From Chloroflexota bacterium (GTDB taxonomy: Bacteria; Chloroflexota; Anaerolineae; B4-G1; SLSP01): DNA of 64,000 nucleotides. The first letter of the stretch is position 1, and each line of letters opens with the position of its first letter. The DNA is taken from NCBI GenBank assembly GCA_019873645.1, contig JAIOAX010000001.1:1-64000 (forward strand), given 5' to 3'. The notes beneath the pieces were generated by a model. It was not told the origin of the DNA. It searched no databases and saw only the letters and a list, made by a program, of their open reading frames with translations. This document shows positions 1 to 9,179 of this stretch, one piece after another. The translations under genes and the position numbers were made by a program.

Positions 1-176
1 CTGAAAAAACTAAAAATCTCACCGCAGAGTCACAGAGGGCGCAAAGATTTTTATGTCGGATTCAATAAGATTAAGTCTTTCGCATCTCAGTATTAATTTT
101 ATTGATTTAAGCCTTAATCTTCTCTCTGCGTTCTTTGCGTCTCTGCGGTGAATTGGGCTTTTTTCAGGAGAGTCAT
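1..176. repeat. Palindromic MITE-like repeat, copy 1 (left end cut by window)
   Basis: This copy matches the element at 40251-40436 with scattered differences. The ends are inverted: CTGAAAAAA plus ACCGCAGAG on the left against CTCTGCGGT and TTTTTTCAG on the right, so the RNA or single strand could form a long hairpin. The shared sequence stops after AGTCAT at 176. It lies immediately upstream of, and in frame with, the remaining part of a DNA methyltransferase, with an in-frame TAA at 115-117. No transposase is encoded inside. Confidence 0.8.
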
Positions 177-639
177 AGATGATGTGCGTATTCCCTATGG
201 CAACCATACTCTGAAGTATCCAGAGCATCCTCAAGCCGAGACCAGTCAGTATGGGAAGGATAACGGGGATGAAGGAAAGAATACAATATGGCGGCCACAT
301 TCGCGCAGCGCAAAGCCCAGGGATGTTATTGAAATACCTACAACCTGTAACGGCATGCACGAAAAAACGCCTCATCCGACACAGAAGCCCGAAGAACTCT
401 TGCGCAAACTTGTTCTGGCATCATCGAACATTGGAGACCTGATTGTGGATCCATTTCTCGGTTCTGGAACTACGGCTGTGGTTGCAGAACAGCTGCGACG
501 CAATTGGAAAGGTTGTGATATTTCTCTGGAGTATTGTCGGTGGGCTGTCAGGCGTATTGAATTAGTGGAAAACTGGACAATCGAGAAGTGGATTCAATAT
601 GACTTTGACAATGCCGAGAGAAGGAAATCTATTCGATGA
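148..639 (+). pseudogene. C-terminal part of a beta-class DNA (N4/N6) methyltransferase
   Basis: The translated part carries HPTQKPEELLRK and VDPFLGSGTTAVVAEQL, the AdoMet-binding motif I block, followed by GCDIS (acidic motif II). The order (target-recognition region, then FxGxG near the C-terminus) fits beta-class amino-methyltransferases of restriction-modification systems. Motif IV (DPPY/NPPY), which should lie N-terminal, is absent. Real homology seems to begin at DDVRIPY, just after the palindromic repeat ending at 176; the first ten codons, from the GTG at 148, are repeat sequence. The gene is therefore either cut by the repeat or a remnant, unlikely to be active as it stands. The missing half may lie left of the window. 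Confidence 0.75.
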
Positions 640-883
640 TGAAAATCACGTTAGAGGATTTGCAAGCCAGTGTTCGAGATACGACCGCGTTTAACAGATT
701 GGAATTAACTCAACGTTCAAAAGTAATCATTTCCTGGGCTACACAGTAGCATTGAACAGATTGGACGGTGTGTACTATGTTGACCCACGTCCAGAGATGG
801 TTGCCGATGAACGACTTCGAGAACAGATCGGAGATTTCCAGACATTTTTGGTCAAAGATTTGTGGCAATTGTCTATTGGATGA
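636..883 (+). pseudogene. Small unrecognised ORF fragments downstream of the methyltransferase
   Basis: An ORF starts at 636 (ATG ATG AAA ATC), overlapping the methyltransferase stop, and ends at 749 after 37 residues. A second frame from about 707 to 883 reads with protein-like character (for example LNRLDGVYYVDPRPEM and GDFQTFLVKDLWQLSIG) but has no start codon of its own nearby. The two could be one protein of about 82 residues joined by a frameshift near 707, for instance the start of a restriction endonuclease or another partner of the methyltransferase. I do not recognise the family. Confidence 0.35.
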
Positions 884-904
884 GCTGACATCCAATAATG
901 GGTA

Positions 905-941
905 TGACGACCCGACTACAAGACTAACGACTATTTTAGAA
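905..941 (+). repeat. Word repeat, family D (GACTA-type), upstream of the 952 gene
   Basis: Imperfect repetition of the words CCGACTA, AGACTAACG and GACTATTTT, ending two bases before the AAGGAG ribosome binding site of the next gene. Same family and same orientation relative to the gene as at 1233-1279, 12727-12772, 13174-13203 and 19297-19336. Confidence 0.7.
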
Positions 942-951
942 GGAGCTGGCT

Positions 952-1167
952 ATGGTCACACGAAGCGTGGTTCAAAGCGCGATGCATACGGCGGCGATGG
1001 CGCTGGTTCATCTGCCCCCTGAGGAGTGGGCCGGATGGATCGTCTATCTTTTTGAGACGCTGGAAGACTCGGCAGAAACGCTGGAGAATGAATTGGACGT
1101 GGAACTGGTGTTGCAAGAAGTTGTGGATCGCATCCAGGAACGTCTGGCAAGTGGGCATTGGGCATAA
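952..1167 (+). CDS. Small acidic protein of unknown function
   Basis: A 71-residue protein starting at ATG 952, with GAAGGAG seven bases upstream. It is rich in Glu and Leu in its second half (LFETLEDSAETLENELDVEL) and predicted mostly helical, with no membrane segment or signal peptide. It precedes the ferritin gene by 127 bases in the same direction and may be co-transcribed with it. I do not recognise a family. The convincing ribosome binding site and the position between the word repeat and ferritin support it as a real gene. Confidence 0.6.
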   Translation: MVTRSVVQSAMHTAAMALVHLPPEEWAGWIVYLFETLEDSAETLENELDVELVLQEVVDRIQERLASGHWA

Positions 1168-1232
1168 TCAACATCGGCATCAAAAACTAAGGGGCGCAAC
1201 CAAACCTGCAGTACAGCCCTGCTCATAGCCAC

Positions 1233-1279
1233 AGGACTACTCGACTAACGACGATCAGACTATTTTCACAGACTATTTT
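1233..1279 (+). repeat. Word repeat, family D, upstream of ferritin
   Basis: The sequence contains CTCGACTAACGACGATC and then a direct tandem of AGACTATTTTCAC twice. The second copy runs straight into the AGGAGG ribosome binding site of the ferritin gene. Confidence 0.7.
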
Positions 1280-1294
1280 CACAGGAGGATAACG

Positions 1295-1786
1295 ATGGAA
1301 CTGAGCAAGAACATGGAGACGGCTATCAACAAGCAAATCCAGGCAGAGAGCTACTCGGCCTACCTTTACCTGGCAATGGCTGCCTATTGCGACTCGGTAG
1401 GGATGCCTGGATACGCCCACTGGCTGCGTGAGCAGTGTGAAGAGGAACTGGCGCATGCCATGAAGTTTTACCATTACGTCGTCGAGCGGGGCGGACGGGT
1501 AGTCCTGGAAGCCATTCAACAGCCGCCGACCGACTTTGGCTCACTGCTCTCTTTGGCCCAGGAAGTCTATGCCCACGAGCAGAAAGTCACAGGACTGATC
1601 CACGCGCTTTACGATCTGGCGGCGGCGGAAAAGGACTACGCCACCCAGGTCTTCCTCCAGTGGTATATCAACGAGCAAGTTGAAGAAGAAGATAATGCCC
1701 GCGTGATCGTCGAGAAGTTCAAAATGGCCGGCGGGCATCCAAACATCCTCTTTATGCTGGATCAGCAATTAGGCGCGCGCGAGTAA
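1295..1786 (+). CDS. ftnA: Non-heme ferritin
   Basis: Bacterial ferritin of 163 residues, close to the usual length. It oxidises Fe(II) and stores it as a mineral inside a 24-subunit cytoplasmic shell. The ferroxidase ligands are in place: E18 (in AESYSAYLYL), E51 and H54 (ELAHAM), E95, Q128 and nearby E131. There is no Met haem ligand region of the bacterioferritin type, so ferritin rather than Bfr. ATG at 1295 follows CAGGAGG with good spacing. It converges with the RsmC-like gene on the other strand, separated by a hairpin at 1795-1856. Confidence 0.93.
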   Translation: MELSKNMETAINKQIQAESYSAYLYLAMAAYCDSVGMPGYAHWLREQCEEELAHAMKFYHYVVERGGRVVLEAIQQPPTDFGSLLSLAQEVYAHEQKVTGLIHALYDLAAAEKDYATQVFLQWYINEQVEEEDNARVIVEKFKMAGGHPNILFMLDQQLGARE

Positions 1787-1794
1787 GCGGTTAA

Positions 1795-1856
1795 CCACGG
1801 AAACCACAGAGAGCACGGAGAACTTACGAGTTTTCTCTGTGTTCTCTGTGGTTCCA
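1795..1856. repeat. Hairpin repeat between convergent genes
   Basis: Inverted repeat in which AACCACGGAAACCACAGAGA is answered by TTCTCTGTGTTCTCTGTGGTT around a short spacer. The word resembles the ends of the 1-176 element (ACCGCAGAG... CTCTGCGGT). It sits between the converging ferritin and methyltransferase stops and could act as a bidirectional terminator, but it has no clear T-run. Confidence 0.6.
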
Positions 1857-1860
1857 CATG

Positions 1861-2994
1861 TTATTTTTGCCCCTCCCACACACGAAACCGCCGATCTTCC
1901 CACACAAGCTGTATGCCTGAGAAGTGCGCCTTCAGCCACGGCGTATAATCGAGGAAAGCGTTAGCCACCAGGTACAGCGTCCCTCCGGCTCTGAGGACGC
2001 GGGCTGCTTCGCAAATGAACATCTGCGCCGTCTCGAAGTGAATGTCGCGCCCCTGGTGGAACGGTGGATTGGTGATGACAGTATCAAAGCTGCCCGTTTC
2101 CAATGTCGCCGCGCCGCAAGTATGGATCACGGGCACATCCACATAACCGTTGGCGGCCAGCGTCTCCCGCGCCGAGGCAACGGCGCGCGCCGAAACATCC
2201 GTCAACACAACGCGCCCGCCACGTCGCAGTGCGGCCAATCCCACCAGGCCGGTGCCACATCCCAAATCCAGAACGTGCGCGCCGGGCGCGATCTGCATCC
2301 CGGCAATGAGCGCCGCTGCGCCGTCATCCAACCGCTCAGCGGCGAAGGTGCCCGTATAGCTCACCAGGCGCGTCGGCAAGCCGTCTACAATGATATGGCG
2401 CTCGGTGCGGTGGATTTCGGGGAATGGGAAATCGCCGGCAGGGCGTTGCGCCAGCCCCGCGTGATAGCCCCCCTTGCGGGCGACAATACCGGCCTGCCCG
2501 AAAATAGCAGCGGCTTGTTGGCGCGCGCTTTTCACCCCCTCGTGGGTCGCGCCGACGAAGACCAGCCATCCGCCCGGAATCAACATTGCGGCGGCCAGCC
2601 GCAGCATTTCTTCCTGTACCTCCCGGCCGCGCGGCAGGTGAACGAAGGCAGTTTCACAAGTTCCTGCCGTCAGACCGGCAAAGCCAACCTGGATGAAGCT
2701 GTGTGGTGCAGGCAGGCGGTTGCGCGCGCAACTGGCCGCTAGCGCTTGCCCTTCGGCGATATTCTCCGTCCAAAAAGTCACATCGGCGCCTGCCCGTGCG
2801 GTCCAAAGGGCTGTCGCAGTCGCCCCCGGCCCGGCGACAAAGGCGCGCGTCGCAGAGATGTGCTGCGCGGCGGCGAATAAAGCTGTGTGTCCTGCTCCAG
2901 GCTCAGGGACACCCGGCAATCGGGCTATATCCACCGGCCCACCGGGGAGCGTGTATGTTGTCCACAAGAATTCCACGATCACCCTTTCATTCAA
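1861..2994 (-). CDS. RsmC/RlmG-like rRNA (guanine-N2) methyltransferase
   Basis: A protein of 377 residues with the two-domain layout of RsmC/RlmG: an N-terminal, degenerate AdoMet-fold half and a C-terminal catalytic half. The catalytic half has motif I VLDLGCGTGLVGLAA, an acidic end of strand 2 (LTDVS) and the catalytic NPPFHQG. NPPFHQG is characteristic of the enzymes that make m2G in 16S (RsmC) or 23S (RlmG) rRNA, and I cannot tell which target applies. The only in-frame start at the 5' end is TTG at 2994, with a GTG four codons further in; no strong ribosome binding site is visible, so the start is uncertain. Confidence 0.75.
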   Translation of the reverse strand: MNERVIVEFLWTTYTLPGGPVDIARLPGVPEPGAGHTALFAAAQHISATRAFVAGPGATATALWTARAGADVTFWTENIAEGQALAASCARNRLPAPHSFIQVGFAGLTAGTCETAFVHLPRGREVQEEMLRLAAAMLIPGGWLVFVGATHEGVKSARQQAAAIFGQAGIVARKGGYHAGLAQRPAGDFPFPEIHRTERHIIVDGLPTRLVSYTGTFAAERLDDGAAALIAGMQIAPGAHVLDLGCGTGLVGLAALRRGGRVVLTDVSARAVASARETLAANGYVDVPVIHTCGAATLETGSFDTVITNPPFHQGRDIHFETAQMFICEAARVLRAGGTLYLVANAFLDYTPWLKAHFSGIQLVWEDRRFRVWEGQK

Positions 2995-3326
2995 TCCAGG
3001 ATAACGCTATCATACCCTGGAAACCGGCAGCAGGCAACAGAATTCATCATTGCGGGTGCATTTCAGGATGGGGACGATGCCTGCTGTGGCGCGGTTGGAG
3101 ACCACCGACCACAGCGCGATGCGGTGCCCTACAAAACAATAGACCTGACAGGTCTCTGAGACCTGTCAGGTCTGTCTCCAGACCGTGTCCGTTCAGAGAA
3201 AAATGTCAACCCGACAATCTATCTTCGGATAGATGACAACTCCCAGGTTTACCTTTTATCATCATAAACGGATTGGCAGTGGCATCATTGTATTAGTGAC
3301 GGGATGTGCTATACTTTCAAAGGAAT
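2995..3326. other. Gene-poor stretch with palindrome (family H) and a partial family G sequence
   Basis: This gap separates two divergent genes. From about 3050, GGGTGCATTTCAGGATGGGG resembles the left end of the 58796 and 63041 repeats. At 3142-3172 lies the perfect palindrome built on GACCTGACAGGTCTC, related to 37240-37270. A possible -10 (TATACT, about 3309) with TTGTAT 16 bases upstream could drive the MoxR operon. No convincing gene is present. Confidence 0.5.
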
Positions 3327-3366
3327 TCCAACGTACTAACGTTCAAACGTTCCAACGCTCAAACGA
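3327..3366 (+). repeat. Word repeat, family C (AACGTTCCAAC-type), upstream of moxR
   Basis: Repeated words CCAACGTAC, TAACGTTC, AAACGTTCC and AACGCTCAAACGAC, ending about ten bases before the AAGGAGG of the MoxR gene. Other members are at 12321, 15192, 23661, 38402, 43609, 57541 and 62329. Confidence 0.75.
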
Positions 3367-3386
3367 CTTTTCAAGGAGGCTATAAC

Positions 3387-4349
3387 ATGGGGAATGTACA
3401 GGATTTTGCCCGGCGGGTGATTGATAACATCGAGCGCGTCATCGTCGGTAAGCGCGCGGTCGTGGAACTGGCCGTAATGGGATTATTGAGCCAGGGACAT
3501 TTATTAATCGAGGATGTGCCTGGGGTGGGGAAAACGATGTTAGCCCGCAGCCTGGCGCGCTCCCTCGGCTGTTCGTTCGGGCGGTTGCAATTTACGCCGG
3601 ATATGTTGCCCAGCGATGTGACCGGCGTATCCATCTACAATCAGGCCACGCGCGAATTCGTCTTCCAACCCGGCCCGTTGATGGCACAGATCGTGCTGAT
3701 TGACGAGATCAACCGCGCCACTCCCAAGACGCAAGCGGCGTTGCTGGAAGCTATGGAAGAGCGTCAAATCACCGTAGACGGCGTAACCCATCCGCTACCC
3801 AAGCCTTTTATGGTCATGGCAACGCAAAACCCGGTGGAGTATGAAGGCACTTTTCCCCTACCCGAAGCCCAGTTGGACCGTTTTTTGATGCGGCTCAAGT
3901 TGGGTTATCCGGCGACCAAGGACGAGATCGAGGTGCTGGAGCGTCAACAATTTCACCATCCAGTCGAGGATTTGCAACCGGTGGCTTCCACCGAAGAGGT
4001 GCTCGCGGCGCAGGAAGCCATCAAATCCATCTACGTCGCGCCGGCGGTGAAGGAATACATCGTGCGGCTGGTGCAGCACACGCGCCAGCATGCCGACATT
4101 TACCTGGGCGCCAGCCCGCGCGGCAGCCTCACGCTCTATCGTGTGGGCCAGGCACGCGCGGCGTTGTATGCCCGTGATTTCGTGCTTCCCGACGACATCA
4201 AAGCCGTCGCGCCGGCCGTGTTGGCGCATCGCCTCATCATGAGTCCGAGCGCCCGCCTGCGCAATGTCGCGCCGGAAGATGTGGTGGAAGCGATCCTTGA
4301 AGGCGTCCCCGTCCCGGAAGTCAAATCAACCCAGGGGACTGTCCGTTAA
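3387..4349 (+). CDS. MoxR-type AAA+ ATPase
   Basis: A 320-residue MoxR ATPase, thought to act as a chaperone that matures partner proteins. Walker A is GVGKT (around residues 46-50), Walker B is [14 protein letters not shown], and sensor-like [22 protein letters not shown] is split over the second half of the ATPase domain. ATG 3387 is preferred because AAGGAGG lies just upstream; an upstream in-frame extension from 3306 would translate the word repeat. It heads an operon with a DUF58 protein and a membrane transglutaminase, a combination found in many bacteria. Confidence 0.92.
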   Translation: MGNVQDFARRVIDNIERVIVGKRAVVELAVMGLLSQGHLLIEDVPGVGKTMLARSLARSLGCSFGRLQFTPDMLPSDVTGVSIYNQATREFVFQPGPLMAQIVLIDEINRATPKTQAALLEAMEERQITVDGVTHPLPKPFMVMATQNPVEYEGTFPLPEAQLDRFLMRLKLGYPATKDEIEVLERQQFHHPVEDLQPVASTEEVLAAQEAIKSIYVAPAVKEYIVRLVQHTRQHADIYLGASPRGSLTLYRVGQARAALYARDFVLPDDIKAVAPAVLAHRLIMSPSARLRNVAPEDVVEAILEGVPVPEVKSTQGTVR

Positions 4350-4364
4350 GTTGAGCGTGGAACC

Positions 4365-5660
4365 GTGAACGCCAAACCCCAAATCCGCTTGAATTCCTGG
4401 CTGCTGCCCGTGCTGGTGCTGGCCGCCATCATCACCGATTTGATTGCGCCTTACCGCGGCTGGCGGGTGTTGTACGTGGGCCTGGGCGGTGCCTTGCTCG
4501 TGGGATACCTCTGGGCGCGTTCGCTGGCGCGAGGTCTGGATCTGATGCGCGAAATGCGTTTCGGCTGGGCGCAAGTGGGCGACCGCCTGGTGGAACGCTT
4601 CACTCTGCGCAATGAGGGCTGGGCGCCCGGCGTCTGGATCGAAGTGAACGATCAATCCACCTTGCCCGATTACCACGCCAGTCGGGGGACGGGCCTGCCG
4701 GGGCGCGATTCGATACGCTGGCACACCGAAGCGATCTGCAATCGTCGCGGTCTCTTCGTCTTAGGCCCGACCCATCTGCATACCGGCGATCCCTTTGGCC
4801 TGTTTTCGGTTTCACTGAGCTATCCGGCGGCCCTGCCGCTGCTGGTGCTGCCCCCCATTGTCCCCTTGCCGAACATTCAAATCGCACCTGGTGGCCGTTC
4901 CGGCGACGGGCGGCCGCGCCCCAATGCGCTGGATCGGACGGTCAGCGCCTCGACGGTGCGCGAGTACGTCTCCGGCGACAGTCGCCGCTGGATTCATTGG
5001 CGAACGACAGCGCGGCGCGACGAGTTATACGTGCGGCTCTTCGACGGTACACCTTCCGGCGACTGGTGGATTTTGTTGGACATGGATGAGCGCGTGCAGG
5101 CCGGCGTGGGGGAGCACGCCACCGATGAACACGGAATTGTGCTGGCGGCTTCGCTGGCCGACCAGGGGATTCGCCTGCGCCATTCGGTGGGGCTGGCGGC
5201 CTATGGCAAGGAGCTGGTCTGGTTGCCGCCAGAGCAAGGAGAAGGGCGACGCTGGGAAATTTTGCGCTCGCTGGCCCTGATTTCGCGTGGTTCGCGTCCC
5301 CTGGAAGAAGTGATGGAGCGTTTGCGTCCCAGCATGGGGCCCCATACCAGCATCATCATCATCACCCCTTCGATGAGTACGGCCTGGGTGGAGTCGCTGG
5401 TGCCACTGCTTCGGAGCGGCGCCGTGCCGACCGTTTTGTTGATGGACCCCGCATCTTTCGGTGGCGCGGGCAATACGCTGCTTGTCGAAGCGGCGTTGTT
5501 GAATCTGGGAATCGCCCATTACCGCATCACCAAAGATGTGCTGGATCGGCCTGAAATGCGCCCCGGTCAGCAGGGTCGTTGGGGCTGGCGGGTGTTGGGA
5601 ACCGGCCGCGCCGTGCCCAGCTACCGGGTCGCCGATGTGCCCTGGAGGTCACTGATATAA
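4365..5660 (+). CDS. DUF58 domain protein (VWA-like, membrane-anchored)
   Basis: 431 residues from a GTG start at 4365, 15 bases after the moxR stop. The N-terminus has two hydrophobic segments (WLLPVLVLAAIITDLI and VLYVGLGGALLVGYL), followed by a beta-rich region and the DUF58 signature around GDGRPRPNALDR, VREYVSGDSRRWIHWRTTAR and LYVRLFDG. DUF58 proteins pair with MoxR ATPases; the DUF58 segment precedes a von Willebrand A-like fold that may bind metal. Its stop overlaps the next start (TAATG at 5658-5662), so translation is probably coupled. Confidence 0.88.
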   Translation: MNAKPQIRLNSWLLPVLVLAAIITDLIAPYRGWRVLYVGLGGALLVGYLWARSLARGLDLMREMRFGWAQVGDRLVERFTLRNEGWAPGVWIEVNDQSTLPDYHASRGTGLPGRDSIRWHTEAICNRRGLFVLGPTHLHTGDPFGLFSVSLSYPAALPLLVLPPIVPLPNIQIAPGGRSGDGRPRPNALDRTVSASTVREYVSGDSRRWIHWRTTARRDELYVRLFDGTPSGDWWILLDMDERVQAGVGEHATDEHGIVLAASLADQGIRLRHSVGLAAYGKELVWLPPEQGEGRRWEILRSLALISRGSRPLEEVMERLRPSMGPHTSIIIITPSMSTAWVESLVPLLRSGAVPTVLLMDPASFGGAGNTLLVEAALLNLGIAHYRITKDVLDRPEMRPGQQGRWGWRVLGTGRAVPSYRVADVPWRSLI

Positions 5661-8179
5661 TGTACGCGCGTGTGACGACAACCGAGACGCATAGCGGTTT
5701 CCTGGCGCGATTGTTCGCCTGGATTGGGCCCAAGGGGCTGTTGTTGTGGGCCTTGCTGCTGATCGCGCTGAGCATCTTCGCTGCCGGACTGGTAGAACTG
5801 GTTTCCGGGTTACAGTTCGGCTTCATCCTCCTGATCGTCTTTATGGCGATGACCACAGGCTGGCTTTTGGGCGTGTTCCCTATACGCGGATGGCTGGTCA
5901 CCCTATTGGGGCTGACGTTCGGCGCGGAGTTCATTTTAACACGGGTGGGCCGCCTGGGCGATGAAATGGCCGATATTGTGCGGGCTTTCTTTGCCTTTGC
6001 GGGACAGCTTCTCGCCTGGATATGGGAAAGACTGCTCTACCTGGCTTCGTATTCCTTCAAAACTGGCGAGTTTGGCTTTACGCCGGTGCGGGAGGTGGAT
6101 TGGCCCCTGATTCCCAACGCTTTCGGTGTGCTGTGGGCCGGCATGGGGACGTTGCTATCGCGCGCCTACAAGTGGCTGGCGGCGGTCTTCTCCGGCAGTG
6201 GAAGTTATGATCCCGTAGGCACAGTATTGGTATGGGGCTTCGTAGCGTGGCTGTGCGCGTTGTGGGCCGGCTGGTGGGTGAGCCGCAAGCGCCAGACCAT
6301 CATCGGCATGTTGCCTGCCGGTTTTCTGCTGGCTTTCCTGCTGGCATATACGTATGCACCTTCCGGCGTTCTCCTGCCGTTTGTGGGCGTGCTATTGATT
6401 TTGCTCGCCCTGACCGCTCATCGTGAGCGTGAACTCCACTGGATGAGGGCCAACATTGACTTCTCGCGAGATCTGTGGACCGAGTTGACGATGGTGACAC
6501 TCGGCGTGTCGCTGCTGCTGGTGTTGGCGTCGGCAACCCTACCGGCGTTTTCCTATCGCAAGCTGGCGGACTGGATTGATAAGCTGACCGCGAGCCAGGA
6601 AGAAGAACCACCATCACCCGCCGAAGGCATCGCCAAGTCTCTCGGTGTGGAGCAACGCCCACCCGCAGAGCCTGTGCGCCCGTCCCAACGTCTGCTCCGC
6701 AGCACCGACCTGCCACGTCGGCATCTGATCGGCTCTGGGCCGGAACTCTCGCGGATTGTGGCTTTCGTCGTCAGCACGGGTGAAATCCCACCGCTGTCGG
6801 CCGAGCCGTATATGGACGTTGAGTTGATGAACATCACCATCCCGCGTCACTACTGGCGTAGCCTGACCTACGACCGCTATTTTGGACAGGGATGGGCGAC
6901 TAGCGGCACGGAACTGATGATGTATAAAGCCGGGGAGCTGTTCCTTGACCCCGAAGTTGTATCCCATACGCGCGTCTTACGTCAGGAAGTACGGATTGTC
7001 GGCGACCTGGGCAGTATGGTTTTCGTGGACGGACAATTTGTCTCAATGGATAAGGATTACGACGTCTCCGTGCGGCCGCCCGGCGAGATCTTCGCCGTCA
7101 CGACGGAAGAGCGTGTCTACCGCGCCGACTCCCTGATGCCGGTCTACACGGTAGAGGCGCTGCGGGCGGATGGTGACAATTACCCCGAATGGATACGCGA
7201 GCGTTATCTGCAATTACCGGAGACGACGCCGGAACGGGTTCGTGTCCTGGCGCGCGACCTCACCGCCACGCAACCCACACCTTACGACCGGGCGGCGGCC
7301 ATTGAGCTATACCTGCGCAAAGAATATTCCTATACGCTGGATGTGCCCAAACCGCCGGCAACGGCCGATATTGCCGATTATTTCCTCTTCGAGTTGAAGA
7401 AAGGCTACTGCGACTATTATGCGACCGCGATGGTCGTCCTGGCGCGGGCCGCCGGCTTGCCGGCGCGCATGGTCATCGGCTATACGAGCGGCAGCTATGA
7501 TTTGGGGAATGCGCGTTACATTGTCACCGAGGCCAATGCGCACGCCTGGGTTGAGATTTACTTCCCTACCTATGGCTGGATCGAGTTTGAACCGACCGCC
7601 GGCATTGCGCCGATCACCCGTCCCCGTGAATCCGATGACACCTTGATTTGGCCGGAAGAGGACCGCCCGCCCTATCAACCGCTGGTGCCGGCCTCGGCAT
7701 CCAAACCGTTGACAAGTGCGCGGCTGTGGCAATGGCTTCTCGTCGCCATCGCAGCGGTGACGGTCATCCTTGTCATCGCCAGCGGTGTGGACAGCGTCTT
7801 ACTGCTGTTGCGGCGCACGCCTGAAGCCATGGCAAGCATGCTCTATGACCGCCTGCGGCAGGCGGCGCGCCGCCTTCAGGTGACCACCTATCCCGGCGAT
7901 ACCCCCTACGAACTCGGTCATGCGCTGGTCGCACGGATCCTGGAAGTGGCGCAGTCCCGCCACGATGATGACCTGTTGCCCCCGGCAGAAGATGAGATCC
8001 CTGCCCTCATCGAATTTTACGTGCGCGCCTGGTATTCCCCACACGCGCTTGACAAGGCAGAACGCCGGGCGGCCGTATGGGCGTGGTGGAAACTGCAATG
8101 GCGTCTGGAGCTGGCACGTCTGTGGCGCAAGCGCCAAAAAGCGCGTGCGCCGTTGCCGGCCTTGGGACAGCCTGCCTGA
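5660..8179 (+). CDS. Membrane transglutaminase-like protein (TgpA type)
   Basis: 839 residues starting at ATG 5660, which overlaps the DUF58 stop and has GGAGG upstream. The N-terminal third holds several membrane helices, followed by a large extracytoplasmic region with the transglutaminase core. Catalytic Cys584 sits in GYCDYYATAMVVLARAAG and His628 in AHAWVEIYFP, with the third position in GWIEFEPTAG. One more membrane helix (near 7735-7800) and a cytoplasmic DUF4129-like tail (SRHDDDLLPPAEDE, FYVRAWYSPH) complete the usual architecture. The family is suspected of peptide cross-linking or proteolysis at the cell surface; the true substrate is unknown. It is the last gene of the MoxR operon. 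Confidence 0.9.
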   Translation: MYARVTTTETHSGFLARLFAWIGPKGLLLWALLLIALSIFAAGLVELVSGLQFGFILLIVFMAMTTGWLLGVFPIRGWLVTLLGLTFGAEFILTRVGRLGDEMADIVRAFFAFAGQLLAWIWERLLYLASYSFKTGEFGFTPVREVDWPLIPNAFGVLWAGMGTLLSRAYKWLAAVFSGSGSYDPVGTVLVWGFVAWLCALWAGWWVSRKRQTIIGMLPAGFLLAFLLAYTYAPSGVLLPFVGVLLILLALTAHRERELHWMRANIDFSRDLWTELTMVTLGVSLLLVLASATLPAFSYRKLADWIDKLTASQEEEPPSPAEGIAKSLGVEQRPPAEPVRPSQRLLRSTDLPRRHLIGSGPELSRIVAFVVSTGEIPPLSAEPYMDVELMNITIPRHYWRSLTYDRYFGQGWATSGTELMMYKAGELFLDPEVVSHTRVLRQEVRIVGDLGSMVFVDGQFVSMDKDYDVSVRPPGEIFAVTTEERVYRADSLMPVYTVEALRADGDNYPEWIRERYLQLPETTPERVRVLARDLTATQPTPYDRAAAIELYLRKEYSYTLDVPKPPATADIADYFLFELKKGYCDYYATAMVVLARAAGLPARMVIGYTSGSYDLGNARYIVTEANAHAWVEIYFPTYGWIEFEPTAGIAPITRPRESDDTLIWPEEDRPPYQPLVPASASKPLTSARLWQWLLVAIAAVTVILVIASGVDSVLLLLRRTPEAMASMLYDRLRQAARRLQVTTYPGDTPYELGHALVARILEVAQSRHDDDLLPPAEDEIPALIEFYVRAWYSPHALDKAERRAAVWAWWKLQWRLELARLWRKRQKARAPLPALGQPA

Positions 8180-8184
8180 TTTTG

Positions 8185-8263
8185 ATCAGCGGATTGAGCA
8201 GATTAAGCAGATTTCTGACGATGTGCATACCCAATCGGCTCAATCTGCTTAATCTGCTGACAT
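8185..8263 (+). repeat. Word repeat, family B (CAGATTAAG / ATCTGCTTA type)
   Basis: Left arm CAGCGGATTGAGCAGATTAA and right arm CTCAATCTGCTTAATCTGCT form an inverted repeat around a 30-base spacer. It lies between the transglutaminase stop and the acyltransferase ribosome binding site. Confidence 0.75.
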
Positions 8264-8288
8264 ATATAATTGCGAAGAAGGAACTGCT

Positions 8289-9019
8289 ATGCCCGAAGAA
8301 TTCAAATATCCCCGGCGACGCTTGCTCCGTGGCCTGATCCAACGCGCCACACAATTGATCTTTGGCGTATTGACCGATTTTCACATCCTGGGAGCCGAAA
8401 ATTTCCCGCAGAGCGGCCCGCTGCTGGTGGTCGCCAACCACTTCAGTTTCGTGGACCCGATGGCGATGGTGCGCATCGCCCCCTGGCCGATGGAATTCCT
8501 GGGCGGGTTTCGCACCCCCAATGCACCGCCGCTGCTGAGCTGGATCCGCGAACTATGGGGCTACTATCCGGTCTTTCGTGGTACCGGCTCGACGCTGGCT
8601 ATCCGTGCCGCCGCGGCGGTGTTGAAGCAAAACGGCGTGTTAGGATCTTCCCGGAGGGCACCAGCGCTGCCGCCGTTTTGCGGCCCCCACGGCCCGGCGC
8701 TGCGTTTATTGCTGCTTTGACCGGCGCACGCCTCCTGCCGGTCGGACTGGATGGTTTCATTGATGTTTTGCCACGGCTCGGCAAGGGCAAACGGGCGCAC
8801 GTGACGGCGCGCATCGGCCAACCGTTTGGCCCTTTTACCGCTCCCGGCCGCGGACGGGAGCGCCGTGAATACCTGGAACAGATCGGGCACGAGATCATGC
8901 GCCACATCGCAGAATTGCTTCCCCCTGAACGCCGTGGGCATTACTCTGACGACCCGGCCATCCGTGCGGCGGCGCAGGGAACCGCGTATTACCCCTTTGA
9001 TGACGAACCGGAGATATAG
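8289..9019 (+). pseudogene. 1-acyl-glycerol-3-phosphate acyltransferase (PlsC-like), frameshifted
   Basis: The first frame (8289 to about 8642) carries the acyltransferase motif NHFSFVDP (NHxxxxD). The second frame (about 8645 to 9019) carries IFPEGTSAAAVL (motif III) and the C-terminal part. In family members GVL is followed directly by IFPEGT; here the first frame reads GVLGSSRR and the second frame resumes at ATC TTC CCG. One base is missing in the GG run at 8643-8644. The combined protein would be about 243 residues, a usual length. Either a real frameshift mutation or a sequencing error. The role of the intact enzyme would be phosphatidic acid synthesis. Confidence 0.82.
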
Positions 9020-9065
9020 CGAATCATGAATCACAAATCATGAATCACGAATCATGAATCACGGG
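9019..9065 (+). repeat. Word repeat, family E (AATCATGAATCAC type)
   Basis: At least four copies of the word GAATCATGAATCAC with changes, directly after the acyltransferase stop codon. Related arrays at 26353, 40444 and 54610 lie immediately upstream of genes; this one is about 100 bases from the next start. Confidence 0.7.
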
Positions 9066-9179
9066 TGGGGAATAGAAAACCGGTGGTTGGCTTCTTTTTT
9101 GAATAGGTTTGCATGTGCAACCGGCGGCGCGTCATTGCGTAATACAGATAGCACATTACAAAAATGGAGGTTATGAAAG

